Source: Verrucomicrobiales bacterium
Lineage (GTDB): Bacteria; Verrucomicrobiota; Verrucomicrobiia; Limisphaerales; UBA9464
Length of the DNA: 34,331 nucleotides
Assembly: GCA_027490985.1 (NCBI GenBank)
Contig: JAIXXC010000177.1
Location: forward strand, 1-34,331
Direction of reading: 5' to 3'
How positions within the stretch are numbered: position 1 is the first letter of the stretch; every line of letters starts with the position of its first letter. A program made the position numbers and the translations under genes. A model generated the notes under the pieces. That model saw nothing but the letters and a program-made list of their open reading frames with translations. It had not been told where the DNA came from and ran no database searches. This document shows positions 1 to 8,992 of the stretch, piece by piece.

Positions 1-795
1 ACGCCGGATCTCCGAGAAGAACACCGCGCTCGCGGCGGCGACGTTGAGCGAGTCGACCCCGGATTCCATAGCGATCGCGGCGCACACATCGCAAACAGCC
101 AGGACTTCGGGCGAAATGCCCTCGCCTTCCGCGCCCAACACCACGCACAGCGGCCGGTCGACCGGCAACCGGTGCACCGAACACGCCAACGCTCCCGGGT
201 GGGCCGCCACCACCGTGACCCCCAAGGCGCGCAACTGCCGCAGCGACTCGGGCAGGCTTGCGGCCAGCACATAGGGTTGGCCGAACACCGTGCCCATCGA
301 ACTGCGGACCGATCGGCGGAGGTAGGGATGGGCGGACGTGGGGCCGATGATCAATCCGCGCGCGCCGAACGCCGAGGCGTTGCGGATCACCGCGCCCACG
401 TTCTCGCCACTGGTCAATCCATCCATGGCCGTCAGCAGGGCCGGCCCGGGGCCCGAGAGCAGGTCGTGCAGAGAATCCGGCCGCGGCACCTCGCCCAGGG
501 CCAGGATGCCCTGATAGATCGGAAACCCCGTGAAGCCCTCGAGCACCGCGCGCGGAGCCACGAACAGGTCGGCGGTGCGGTCTGAGGCCCGGAGACGGGC
601 TTCCAGCGCATCGGCCTCGGCGGGAGGGGCCAGCACCGAGCGCAGCCCCAATCGCGACTCGATGAGCCGATGCACCACCTTGTCGCCCTCGGCCACGAAC
701 ACCCCGCCTCCCAGATGGGAGTGCTGGGCCTTCATCGTCCGGTAGGGGATCAGCTCGGGAGCGGCCGCATCCGGCAGTTCACGACGGGTGACCAT
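1..795 (-). CDS. TrmH/SpoU-family RNA methyltransferase (C-terminus truncated by left window edge)
   Basis: Reverse-strand reading from ATG at 795 gives MVTRRELPDAAAPELIPYRTMKAQHSHLGGGVFVAEGDKVVHRLIESRLGLRSVLAPP...LLTAMDGLTNGENVGAVIRNASAFGARGLIIGPTSAHPYLRRSVRSSMGTVFGQPYV...LCVVLGAEGEGISPEVLAVCDVCAAIAMESGVDSLNVAAASAVFFSEIRR. Motifs NxGAxxRNA and LGxExxG / SLNVxxA are typical of SpoU methyltransferases. Confidence 0.9.
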   Translation of the reverse strand, partial: MVTRRELPDAAAPELIPYRTMKAQHSHLGGGVFVAEGDKVVHRLIESRLGLRSVLAPPAEADALEARLRASDRTADLFVAPRAVLEGFTGFPIYQGILALGEVPRPDSLHDLLSGPGPALLTAMDGLTSGENVGAVIRNASAFGARGLIIGPTSAHPYLRRSVRSSMGTVFGQPYVLAASLPESLRQLRALGVTVVAAHPGALACSVHRLPVDRPLCVVLGAEGEGISPEVLAVCDVCAAIAMESGVDSLNVAAASAVFFSEIRR

Positions 796-835
796 GGGCT
801 CAAGACTCCCCAGACTCCGGACCACCGCACCCGAC

Positions 836-2383
836 TCAGTGACGGAAATGACGGGTCCCGGTGAACACCATGGCCATGCCCCGCTCGTTGGCCGCACGGA
901 TGACCTCCTCATCGCGCACCGAACCACCGGGCTGGATCGCAGCCGTGGCACCGGCCTGAGCCGCGGCGATCAAACCGTCGGGGAACGGGAAGAACGCGTC
1001 CGAGCACACCACGCTGCCCTTGAGGTCCAAGCCCGCCTCGCCCGCCTTCCAGACGGCGATGCGGCTCGAATCCACGCGGCTCATCTGACCGGCGCCGACC
1101 CCCAGCGTGGCCTGGGCACCGCAATAGAGGATCGCGTTCGACTTGAGGTGCTTCACCACGCGCCACCCGAAGAGCATGGCCTCCAACTCGGCCGGCGACG
1201 GTGCGCGTTGCGTGACCACCTTGAGGTCGGCCTCGGTCGTCACCTTCAGATCCCGCTGCTGCCACAAGTACGACTCGGCACCCACGCTGCGCAGGTCGTA
1301 CGATCCGGCCGCGACCGGCGAGCGCCGCATCTTCAGGAGCCGCAGGTTCTTCTTCTGGCGCAGGAGTTCCAGGGCATCGGCCTCGAACTCCGGAGCGATG
1401 ATCACCTCGCTGAAGATCTCGGCGATGGCCTTGGCGCACGACAGATCCAGTGGACGATTGACCGCGATGATCCCGCCGAAGGGCGCCTGCCGGTCGGTGG
1501 CAAAGGCCCGCTGCCAAGCCTCGTGCAAATCGACCCCGCGACCCACGCCGCAGGGGTTGGTGTGCTTGAGGATGGCGAGGGTCGGCGACTGCCCCTCGAA
1601 CTCGGTGATCAAGGCGGCCGCGGCCGTCAGGTCGAGGATGTTGTTGTACGACAGCTCCTTGCCGTGCAACTGCTGGAAATACTCCTGGAACTTGCCGTAG
1701 AGCGCCGCCTTCTGATGCGGATTCTCGCCGTAACGCAGGGGCTGGGCCAGCGGCGCACTGATCGCCAGGGCGGGCAGCACCGCGTCCGGACCGGAGAACT
1801 CGCGGGTCAGGTGCGCCGCGATGGCCGCATCGTAGGCCGCCGTGCGCGCGAACACCTTGGCCGCGAGCGTGCGGCGCAGGGCCAGCGTGGTCTCGCCCGT
1901 GGCGGCCACCTGCTCGGACACGACCGCGTAGTCGGCCGGATCCACCACCACCGTCACGCTGTCGTGGTTCTTGGCCGCGCTGCGGAGCATCGACGGACCG
2001 CCGATGTCGATGTTCTCGATGGCGTCGTGCAAGTGGACACCGGGCTTGGCCACGGTCGCCTCGAAGGGATAGAGGTTCACCACCACCAGATCGATGGGCA
2101 GGATGCCGTGCTCGCGCACCGTGGCCTCATGCACCGGATTACCGCGCAGATACAGCAAGCCGCCATGCACCCGCGGGTGCAACGTCTTCACCCGGCCGTC
2201 GAGCATCTCGGGGAATCCGGTGTGCTCGGAGATGTCGCGGACCGGCAGGCCGGCATCGCGGATGGCCTGGGCGGTGCCACCGGTCGAGAGCAGTTCCACG
2301 CCGGCCGCCACGAGGGTTCGGGCGAAGGCAACGAGGCCGGATTTGTCGGAGACGGAAAGCAGGGCGCGCTGAATACGAGACAT
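836..2383 (-). CDS. purH: Bifunctional AICAR transformylase / IMP cyclohydrolase
   Basis: [48 protein letters not shown]...[24 protein letters not shown]-terminal [16 protein letters not shown]...[10 protein letters not shown]...[11 protein letters not shown] is classic PurH. Confidence 0.97.
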   Translation of the reverse strand: MSRIQRALLSVSDKSGLVAFARTLVAAGVELLSTGGTAQAIRDAGLPVRDISEHTGFPEMLDGRVKTLHPRVHGGLLYLRGNPVHEATVREHGILPIDLVVVNLYPFEATVAKPGVHLHDAIENIDIGGPSMLRSAAKNHDSVTVVVDPADYAVVSEQVAATGETTLALRRTLAAKVFARTAAYDAAIAAHLTREFSGPDAVLPALAISAPLAQPLRYGENPHQKAALYGKFQEYFQQLHGKELSYNNILDLTAAAALITEFEGQSPTLAILKHTNPCGVGRGVDLHEAWQRAFATDRQAPFGGIIAVNRPLDLSCAKAIAEIFSEVIIAPEFEADALELLRQKKNLRLLKMRRSPVAAGSYDLRSVGAESYLWQQRDLKVTTEADLKVVTQRAPSPAELEAMLFGWRVVKHLKSNAILYCGAQATLGVGAGQMSRVDSSRIAVWKAGEAGLDLKGSVVCSDAFFPFPDGLIAAAQAGATAAIQPGGSVRDEEVIRAANERGMAMVFTGTRHFRH

Positions 2384-2492
2384 ACGAGAGCGGCGTAGCG
2401 TGGCGGACCGACACGGGCCGTCAACGCTGCACCGCGATCTTCAGGGGCGGCCTAGGCTCGGCGGCTGCGGGACGTCACCCGCGGCGACCCGC

Positions 2493-3080
2493 TCAGCGAA
2501 GAATCTCGAGGGCCAGCGAGAAGATCCGTTCCCGGTTCTTGCTGGCCACCACGCTGAATCCCTGGATCTGGGCCGACTCGTAGGCCGCGGCCAAAGGCAG
2601 CGAATTCTTGAGCACGGGCAGGCCCAGGTCCCGCCCCATCTCATCCTCGTTCTGCCCACCGACCAGGGTGCGTCGACGCACCTTGTTGAAGAGGATCATG
2701 GCCCGGGCGGTCGGCGACATGAAGTGCTTCACCGACTCGACCATGGGAATCGAGGCCTGTGTGCTGAAGAGGGATTTTTCGGCGACGATCACCAGGCGGT
2801 CACTGCGAGAAATGAGGTCCCTGAAGAACGGATCCGGGCTGCTCGCCGAGACATCGATGCGTCCCGGGGTGTCGCAGATGATCACATCCGGAGCGACCCC
2901 TTCGGGCAACGGAGCCAACTTGCCCACGTGAGACACCCACATCGCCAGCGATCCCTGGGGGTCCATGTCTTCGAATTGGACCTGGTAGCCGGCCGATTGC
3001 AGAGCGGCTCCCACGAGGATGGAACAGGTGGATTTGCCGACTCCACCCTTCTGATTGAGAAAGCTGATACGTACGGCCAT
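2493..3080 (-). CDS. ParA/MinD-like deviant-Walker P-loop ATPase (no ParB neighbour)
   Basis: Start at 3080: MAVRISFLNQKGGVGKSTCSILVGAALQSAGYQVQFEDMDPQGS...DVIICDTPGRI; deviant Walker A KGGVGKST. The track ORF extends to 3128, but MAVRIS is the more typical ParA N-terminus. Confidence 0.9.
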   Translation of the reverse strand: MAVRISFLNQKGGVGKSTCSILVGAALQSAGYQVQFEDMDPQGSLAMWVSHVGKLAPLPEGVAPDVIICDTPGRIDVSASSPDPFFRDLISRSDRLVIVAEKSLFSTQASIPMVESVKHFMSPTARAMILFNKVRRRTLVGGQNEDEMGRDLGLPVLKNSLPLAAAYESAQIQGFSVVASKNRERIFSLALEILR

Positions 3081-3140
3081 CGGAGGGAAGGGGTGTCGAG
3101 CGACCGTGGCGGCGGGGCCCGAGGCCACCGGAACGGCGTT

Positions 3141-4070
3141 TCAGATGTAGTCCAGCAGGCTGATCTTCAGGATCTTGCCGGCCGACTGGAGCGCCGCCGA
3201 GTAGGCCGCCTGGAGTTGATTCAGTTCCACGAGCGTCTGGGCCAGATCGGCATCGCTCTCTTGCGAGATCAATTGGTTCACCGAGACCGCCTCCGAAGAG
3301 TTCTGCTTGGCCACCGCTTCCAGTCGCGACTGGGCGGCTCCCAAGGCGGCGAAGCTCTCGATGTACCCGCTCTCGTCCTTGACCAGCGATGCGCTGATGT
3401 CGGGCAACGCGGCCTTGTCACCGCTCTTGAGGGAGTCCCGCAAGGCGATCAGGTGACCGAAGACATCGATTCCGGCGCGCTCATCCTTGAGCAGGCCCCG
3501 CGGACCGCTCGACGACTCGTTGGCTCCGGGAAAGTCGATGGAGAAGCTGACACCCGAGGCGATGTCCATCTGGCGGGCCTTGGCGTTGCCCTTGTAGGCC
3601 ACCGAGGTGATGTTGCCATCGGCATCGCGAACCGCCTCGAACGCCACATCCACCCCGGAAGTCCCGCCGAACAGGGCCTCGCTGTCGTGCTTGCTGTTGG
3701 CCAGGGCCACGGCGTTCTCCAGCAACTGGTTGACCTCGGAAGAGTAGGCCGCGTAGTCATCCGCCGTCCGGATGCTGTTGGCCATGGTGGCCAGTTCCGA
3801 GGCCCGGTCGGTCATCTTCTTGAGCTGAGAAGTGGCCGAATAGATCGCCTCGGAGCGGGTCTGGAGCTTGGAAACGTTGTCCGAGTACTGTCCCAGCTTC
3901 TGGAAATCGCCTTGGAGCTCGAGGACATTCAGGAATGCACTCGGATCATCCTCCGCATTGCGGATCCGCTGTCCCGTCGAAGCCTGTGTCTGCAGCCGTG
4001 CCTGCCGCACCGTCAACTCATTGACGGTCCGTCCCAACTCATCGGGGAAGGTGGACTGGGCTACACGCAC
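3141..4070 (-). CDS. flgL: Flagellin-like flagellar hook-associated protein 3 (FlgL family)
   Basis: GTG start at 4070 gives MRVAQSTFPDELGRTVNELTVRQARLQTQASTGQRIRNAEDDPSAFLNVLELQ..., and C-terminus SQESDADLAQTLVELNQLQAAYSAALQSAGKILKISLLDYI, typical of FlgL/flagellin termini. The 28 upstream residues in the track ORF look non-coding. Confidence 0.85.
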   Translation of the reverse strand: MRVAQSTFPDELGRTVNELTVRQARLQTQASTGQRIRNAEDDPSAFLNVLELQGDFQKLGQYSDNVSKLQTRSEAIYSATSQLKKMTDRASELATMANSIRTADDYAAYSSEVNQLLENAVALANSKHDSEALFGGTSGVDVAFEAVRDADGNITSVAYKGNAKARQMDIASGVSFSIDFPGANESSSGPRGLLKDERAGIDVFGHLIALRDSLKSGDKAALPDISASLVKDESGYIESFAALGAAQSRLEAVAKQNSSEAVSVNQLISQESDADLAQTLVELNQLQAAYSAALQSAGKILKISLLDYI

Positions 4071-4298
4071 GCAACCGGAATACTTACCGCTTCCCAGCCG
4101 ATCAACTTCTTTTTTTCTTAAGTTCTCTTTTTTACAGCATCGACAACAGCCCACCCGTGCTCAACCGGTCCCTGCAAACCACCGCCCCCCGATGATCCGC
4201 AGGGAAAACCGCCGGCAATCGCTCAGAAACGGCGCTTTTTCGCGAGTCCGATCAACCGGAGCTTGAGATCGGGCACCCGTCACGCCTTCATCGTCCGC

Positions 4299-4922
4299 GT
4301 GCACGGCGAAAAGAAACTGAGGCTGGGGGTCCTGGGGTCAGGCAAGGGGTCCAACTTCGTGGCGATCGCCCAGGCGATCCAGGATGGGTCGCTGGAGGCC
4401 GAGGTGGGGCTGGTGATCAGCGATGTGGCCGAAGCGGGCCTCTTGCAGCACGCCCGTGAGCGCGGCATCCCGGCCCGATTCATCGCACCCGGAGCCTTCC
4501 GCACCAAACTCGACCCCGCGGCCGAAGCGGCCTTCATCGGGGCGCTCCACGAGGCGCAGGTCGATCTGGTGGTGCTGGCCGGCTTCATGCGCATCCTCAA
4601 GGGCGACTTCCTGAAGGCCTTCGAAGGGCGTGTGGTGAACATCCACCCGTCGTTGCTGCCGTCGTTCCCGGGCCTGGAGGCCTGGAAGCAGGCCCTGAAC
4701 TACGGGGTCAAGGTGACCGGCTGCACGGTCCACTGGGTCGACCAAGGCGTGGATACCGGCCCCATCCTGGCCCAACGGGCGGTGCCCGTGCTCGAGGGCG
4801 ACACCGTGACCTCGCTGCACCAGCGCATCCAGGAGGCCGAACGCACGCTCTATCCCGAGACCCTGGCCCGCTTGACCCAAGGCCCGTGGATGGCCAAGGC
4901 CCGACCCACGCCCGGCACCTGA
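4299..4922 (+). CDS. purN: Phosphoribosylglycinamide formyltransferase
   Basis: [21 protein letters not shown]...[74 protein letters not shown]. Start uncertain: GTG 4299 or TTG 4263. Confidence 0.95.
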   Translation: MHGEKKLRLGVLGSGKGSNFVAIAQAIQDGSLEAEVGLVISDVAEAGLLQHARERGIPARFIAPGAFRTKLDPAAEAAFIGALHEAQVDLVVLAGFMRILKGDFLKAFEGRVVNIHPSLLPSFPGLEAWKQALNYGVKVTGCTVHWVDQGVDTGPILAQRAVPVLEGDTVTSLHQRIQEAERTLYPETLARLTQGPWMAKARPTPGT

Positions 4923-4984
4923 ATCCAAGACCCAGGGGCCTCTTGGGTCTGATGGACCTTGGTATCCGACTCTCCCTTTCCGAC

Positions 4985-5923
4985 ATGTCTCCACGCCGCA
5001 TTCTCCTCAAAGCCGTCTATGGGTTGGCGGCGTTCGTGCTCGCGCTCACCGCCCTGGCGGCCGGGTTGTGGGTCTATTTCCATCCGACGCTGGCCTCGAT
5101 CCAGCGTGTGCCCTACGGACAGCGCCACGGGCACGAGCTGACCTACGATGTGGTGCGGCCCGAGAACCCCAACGGTCTGGGCGTGGCCCTGATGGTCAGC
5201 GGGAGTTGGAAGTCGGGCACCAACAGCTTCCGGCCCTGGATGACCGCACCGCTGTTGCGTCGGGGGTACACCATTCTGGCGGTGTATCACGTGTCGCAGC
5301 CCGAGGCGACGGTCGCCGAGATCTTCGACGATGTCGGGCGGGCGATCCGCCACATCCGGCACCACGCCCGCGATCACGGCATCGACCCCACGCGTCTGGG
5401 CATCACCGGGGGCAGCGCTGGCGGGCACCTCAGCCTGCTCTTGGCCACTCGGGGCGGCGCGGGATCCACGATGGCGACCGATCCCATCGACCGGGAAAGC
5501 AGCGCCGTGCAGGCCGTGGCGATCTTCTATCCCGTGACCGATTTGTTGAACCTCGGGGCTTCGACCGAGAACCTGCACGACGGCGGGCCGCCGAAGAGCT
5601 TCGTGAAAGCCTTCCGCCCCCAACCCGACGGACCGAAGGCCTGGGTGGATATCGGCAAACCCCTCTCGCCCATTTTCCACCTGCACACCAACACCCCGCC
5701 CACGCTCATCTACCACGGTGACGCCGATACGCTGGTGCCACTGGATCAATCCCAACGCTATCAGGCCCGCGCGCAGGAAGTCGGCCGCACCGTGGAACTG
5801 GTCGTCCACCCGGGTGGCCGGCACGGCTGGCTGACCATGCTCTGGGACATCCGACACTTCGCCGACTGGTTCGACCGCCACCTCGCAGCCGGAGAAGCGG
5901 GCCCGGCGAAAACCCGGTCCTAA
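4985..5923 (+). CDS. Membrane-anchored alpha/beta hydrolase (esterase/lipase-like)
   Basis: ATG 4985: MSPRRILLKAVYGLAAFVLALTALAAGLWVYF (N-terminal TM); nucleophile elbow ITGGSAGGHLSLLLA; C-terminal PPTLIYHGDADTLVPLDQSQRY and HPGGRHGW. Confidence 0.85.
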   Translation: MSPRRILLKAVYGLAAFVLALTALAAGLWVYFHPTLASIQRVPYGQRHGHELTYDVVRPENPNGLGVALMVSGSWKSGTNSFRPWMTAPLLRRGYTILAVYHVSQPEATVAEIFDDVGRAIRHIRHHARDHGIDPTRLGITGGSAGGHLSLLLATRGGAGSTMATDPIDRESSAVQAVAIFYPVTDLLNLGASTENLHDGGPPKSFVKAFRPQPDGPKAWVDIGKPLSPIFHLHTNTPPTLIYHGDADTLVPLDQSQRYQARAQEVGRTVELVVHPGGRHGWLTMLWDIRHFADWFDRHLAAGEAGPAKTRS

Positions 5924-5975
5924 AAAAATCCGTCCTTGGCACCCCGGTCCGGGCTGGGCTTGATGGCCTCTCAGC

Positions 5976-7109
5976 ATGGCGAACTCCCCGATTCCTGCCG
6001 CCAGCGGCACCCCGTCGCGACTGGCCAGCCTCGATGCACTGCGTGGCTTCGACCTGTTCTGGATCTGCGGTGCCGACGCCTTCGGCCACGCCTTCCTCAA
6101 GGCCGCCAACGGCCCGGTGAGCCACGCCATCGCCGACCAACTGGAGCATGTCGCCTGGCAGGGCTTCCGCTTCTACGACCTGATCTTCCCGCTCTTCGTC
6201 TTCATCAGCGGCATCTCGATCGTGCTGTCGCGGGGTGCGAAACCGGAGGCGGGTGACCGGCCGGGGGCCTTCCTGGCGATTCTCAAGCGCGCGGTCCTGC
6301 TCTACCTGCTCGGGGTGTTCTTCTATCGCGGCTACAAGGGCTGGGAAAACGACATCCGCTACCTGGGGGTGCTGCAGCGCATCGCCCTGTGCTACTTCTC
6401 GGCGGCCACGCTGCACCTGTTCCTGAGCCCGAGGGCGCTGCGCATCACCGCCGTCGGCATTCTCCTGGGTTACTGGGGGCTGATGACGCTGGTGCCGGTG
6501 CCCGGGGTCGGCCCGGCCAATCTGCTGCCCGACACCAACCTGGCGCACTGGGTGGACTCGCAATTCCTGGGCGGCAAGAAATGGAATGGCGCCCACGATC
6601 CGGAGGGATTGCTCAGCACCCTGCCGGCCATCGCCTCGTGCCTGTTGGGCGTGCTGGCCGGGTTGTTTCTGAAAGACCCGACCCGAACGCCCGCGCAACG
6701 CCTGAAGGGGCTCACGGTGGCGGGCCTGGCCCTGCTGGCCACGGGGCACCTGTGGGGAATGGCCTTCCCGATCATCAAGAACCTCTGGACGTCGTCGTAC
6801 GTCTGCGTCGCGGGCGGTTGGAGCTGCCTGCTCTTGGCCCTGTTCCATGGTCTCATCGATGTGAAGGGATGGTCGTCGTGGGCCCGGCCATTCACCTGGA
6901 TCGGCATGAACTCCATCGCCATCTACCTCGCGTCGAACCTGGCCGATTTCGGCAAACTGGCCCTGCGCCTGACCGGAGGTGAGGTCACGGCCTGGCTCGA
7001 CGCCCTGCACCCGGGCACCGCCGGTGTGGTCACCGCCTTCGTGTCGGTCGGTTTCTGCGTCTGGCTGGCCTGGCTCCTCCATGGCCGGCGGATCTTCCTG
7101 CGGGTCTGA
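5976..7109 (+). CDS. DUF5009 / HGSNAT-like transmembrane acyltransferase, paralog 1
   Basis: RLASLDALRGFDLFWICGADAF...QLEHVAWQGFRFYDLIFPLFVFISGISIVLSRG; multiple hydrophobic helices; terminal WLLHGRRIFLRV. Confidence 0.85.
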   Translation: MANSPIPAASGTPSRLASLDALRGFDLFWICGADAFGHAFLKAANGPVSHAIADQLEHVAWQGFRFYDLIFPLFVFISGISIVLSRGAKPEAGDRPGAFLAILKRAVLLYLLGVFFYRGYKGWENDIRYLGVLQRIALCYFSAATLHLFLSPRALRITAVGILLGYWGLMTLVPVPGVGPANLLPDTNLAHWVDSQFLGGKKWNGAHDPEGLLSTLPAIASCLLGVLAGLFLKDPTRTPAQRLKGLTVAGLALLATGHLWGMAFPIIKNLWTSSYVCVAGGWSCLLLALFHGLIDVKGWSSWARPFTWIGMNSIAIYLASNLADFGKLALRLTGGEVTAWLDALHPGTAGVVTAFVSVGFCVWLAWLLHGRRIFLRV

Positions 7110-7140
7110 GCCTCCCTGCGAACCCCCTCTCGTTGACACC

Positions 7141-8352
7141 ATGTCTTCCGCACCGAATCCCACCCCGCCCCCGCCGTCATCCGAGCGCCTGATGTCGTTG
7201 GACGCCCTGCGCGGGTTCGACATGTTCTGGATCGTCGGCGGCGCCGGCATCCTCCGGGCCCTGGAGAAGTTCAGCGGGTCTCCGTTCCTGAGCGCCATCC
7301 GCCAGCAACTCACCCACGTGGAGTGGGCGGGTTTCCGGTTCTACGACCTGATCTTCCCGCTTTTCGTGTTCATCGCCGGCGTGTCGCTGACCTTCTCCAC
7401 CGGCAAGGCCGTGGAGCGGGTCGGGAAGTCCGGCGCCGTGAAGCGCCTGCTCACCCGGGGATTGCTGCTGTTCCTGGTGGGCGTGTTCTACTCGGGCGGC
7501 CTCTCACAGGGGCTGGATGGGGTACGCTGGCTCGGGGTGCTCAACCGCATCGCCCTGGCCTCCACGGCTGCGGGCATCCTGCTGGTGTTCCTGCCGATCC
7601 GGGCCCTGTTGGGGGTTTGTGCGGGCCTCCTGCTCGGCTACTGGGCCCTCTTCGCCTGGGTGCCCATCCGGGCCGTCCAACTCACTCCGACCGCGGTGCA
7701 GGAAGGCATGGCGCGGACCGGAGCCACCAACGCGCTGCAGCTCTACCAGAACACCCACCAGCGGATCCGGGGCATGTATGAGCCGGGCCTCAACGTGGTG
7801 AACCACTTCGACTTCGAACACCTCCCGGGCAAGCGCTACGACACCTACTACGATCCGGAGGGCATCCTGAGCACCTTGCCGGCGATCGCCACCTGCCTGC
7901 TGGGCGTGTTCGCCGGGTCATTGCTCCGACTGGGATCGCTCAAGCCCGCTCAACGCACCCTCCGCCTGGCTCTGGTGGGACTGGCATGCCTGGTGGTCGG
8001 CTACGCCTGGAACGGAAGCTTCCCCATCGTGAAGAAACTCTGGTCGTCGTCGTTCGTGCTGTTCGCCGGCGGCTGGAGCTTCCTGCTGCTGGCCGCCTTC
8101 TACCAGGTCGTGGATGGCTGGGGAAAACAACGATGGTGCCAGCCCTTCGTCTGGATCGGCACCAATGCCATCACGCTCTACCTGGTGTCCAGCATGGTGG
8201 GCTACGGCGCGGTGGCCGGGCGCTTCCTGTCGCCGGACTTGCGGGCTCGTCTGGGCACCAGCGGCGAAGTGCTGCAGGCGGCCGGCGGGCTGTTGGTGCT
8301 CTTCCTCTTCGCCCGGGCGTTGCACCGCCGCAAACTCTTCCTGCGCCTGTAG
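7141..8352 (+). CDS. DUF5009 / HGSNAT-like transmembrane acyltransferase, paralog 2
   Basis: ATG 7141: MSSAPNPTPPPPSSERLMSLDALRGFDMFWIVGGAGIL...QLTHVEWAGFRFYDLIFPLFVFIAGVSLTFSTG; ends LHRRKLFLRL. Clearly paralogous to the preceding gene. The track ORF start at 6979 overlaps the upstream gene and is not supported. Confidence 0.85.
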   Translation: MSSAPNPTPPPPSSERLMSLDALRGFDMFWIVGGAGILRALEKFSGSPFLSAIRQQLTHVEWAGFRFYDLIFPLFVFIAGVSLTFSTGKAVERVGKSGAVKRLLTRGLLLFLVGVFYSGGLSQGLDGVRWLGVLNRIALASTAAGILLVFLPIRALLGVCAGLLLGYWALFAWVPIRAVQLTPTAVQEGMARTGATNALQLYQNTHQRIRGMYEPGLNVVNHFDFEHLPGKRYDTYYDPEGILSTLPAIATCLLGVFAGSLLRLGSLKPAQRTLRLALVGLACLVVGYAWNGSFPIVKKLWSSSFVLFAGGWSFLLLAAFYQVVDGWGKQRWCQPFVWIGTNAITLYLVSSMVGYGAVAGRFLSPDLRARLGTSGEVLQAAGGLLVLFLFARALHRRKLFLRL

Positions 8353-8395
8353 GACAGGCTTCCACCCAGGGCTTCTCAGGGCTTGGACGACCGTG

Positions 8396-8875
8396 TCAGG
8401 GAGCGACCGAAAGGCGCTCCTCGGCCGCATCGCGCTTCATGAGCACCCCCTGCTCCTTGTAGGCGCGCAGCACGAAGTGGGTGGCGGTGGACAGCACCCC
8501 CTGGATCGTGGACAGCTTCTCGGACACGAATGCGGCCACATCGCGGAGGTCGGACCCCTCCACCTCGACCAGCAGGTCGTAACCGCCCGACATCAGGTGA
8601 CAGGAACGCACCTCCTCGTAGCGGGAAATCCGTTCGGCCAGCTTGTCGAAACCACCGCCCCGCTCCGGCGTGATCTTCACCTCGATCATCGCCCGGACCA
8701 CGTCGTGCCCGAGCTTCTCCTCGTTCACCACGGCGCGATAGCCCAGCAGAATGCCCGCGGCCTCGAGGCGCGATATCTCGGCCCGGATCTCCGATTCGGA
8801 TCGGCACAGCATCGCCGCCAGCGCAGCGGGGCTCAGGGTGGCATCCTGACGAAGAACCTTGATCAGCGCGTCCAT
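8396..8875 (-). CDS. Lrp/AsnC-family transcriptional regulator
   Basis: MDALIKVLRQDATLSPAALAAMLCRSESEIRAEISRLEAAGILLGYRAVVNEEKLGHDVVRAMIEVKITPERGGGFDKLAERISRYEEVRSCHLMSGGYDLLVEVEGSDLRDVAAFVSEKLSTIQGVLSTATHFVLRAYKEQGV: HTH plus RAM-like ligand domain. Upstream extension to 9637 is antisense to the PQQ gene and rejected. Confidence 0.88.
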   Translation of the reverse strand: MDALIKVLRQDATLSPAALAAMLCRSESEIRAEISRLEAAGILLGYRAVVNEEKLGHDVVRAMIEVKITPERGGGFDKLAERISRYEEVRSCHLMSGGYDLLVEVEGSDLRDVAAFVSEKLSTIQGVLSTATHFVLRAYKEQGVLMKRDAAEERLSVAP

Positions 8876-8992
8876 GGACCGAGCAAACCCCAGCCGCCCC
8901 CGGGTTTGAAGGCATAAGTTGACCGATCCGTCGGCCCCGGGCCGGACACTCCGGGTTTGACGCAAGGCCGGCGATCCGTCACGCCTTAGCCC

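Noticed and set aside
788-2398. 536-aa plus ORF antisense to purH
   Set aside because: Codon-register shadow of purH; no protein-like features.
2400-4121. 573-aa plus ORF antisense to parA and flgL
   Set aside because: Same codon-register shadow effect; composition H/R/G/Q-rich.
4850-6130. 426-aa minus ORF antisense to the alpha/beta hydrolase
   Set aside because: Shadow ORF; the sense frame has catalytic motifs and a signal anchor.
8353-8395. Short direct repeat CAGGGCTT-CT-CAGGGCTT between convergent genes
   Set aside because: Too short and without hairpin or U-tract to support a terminator or element call.
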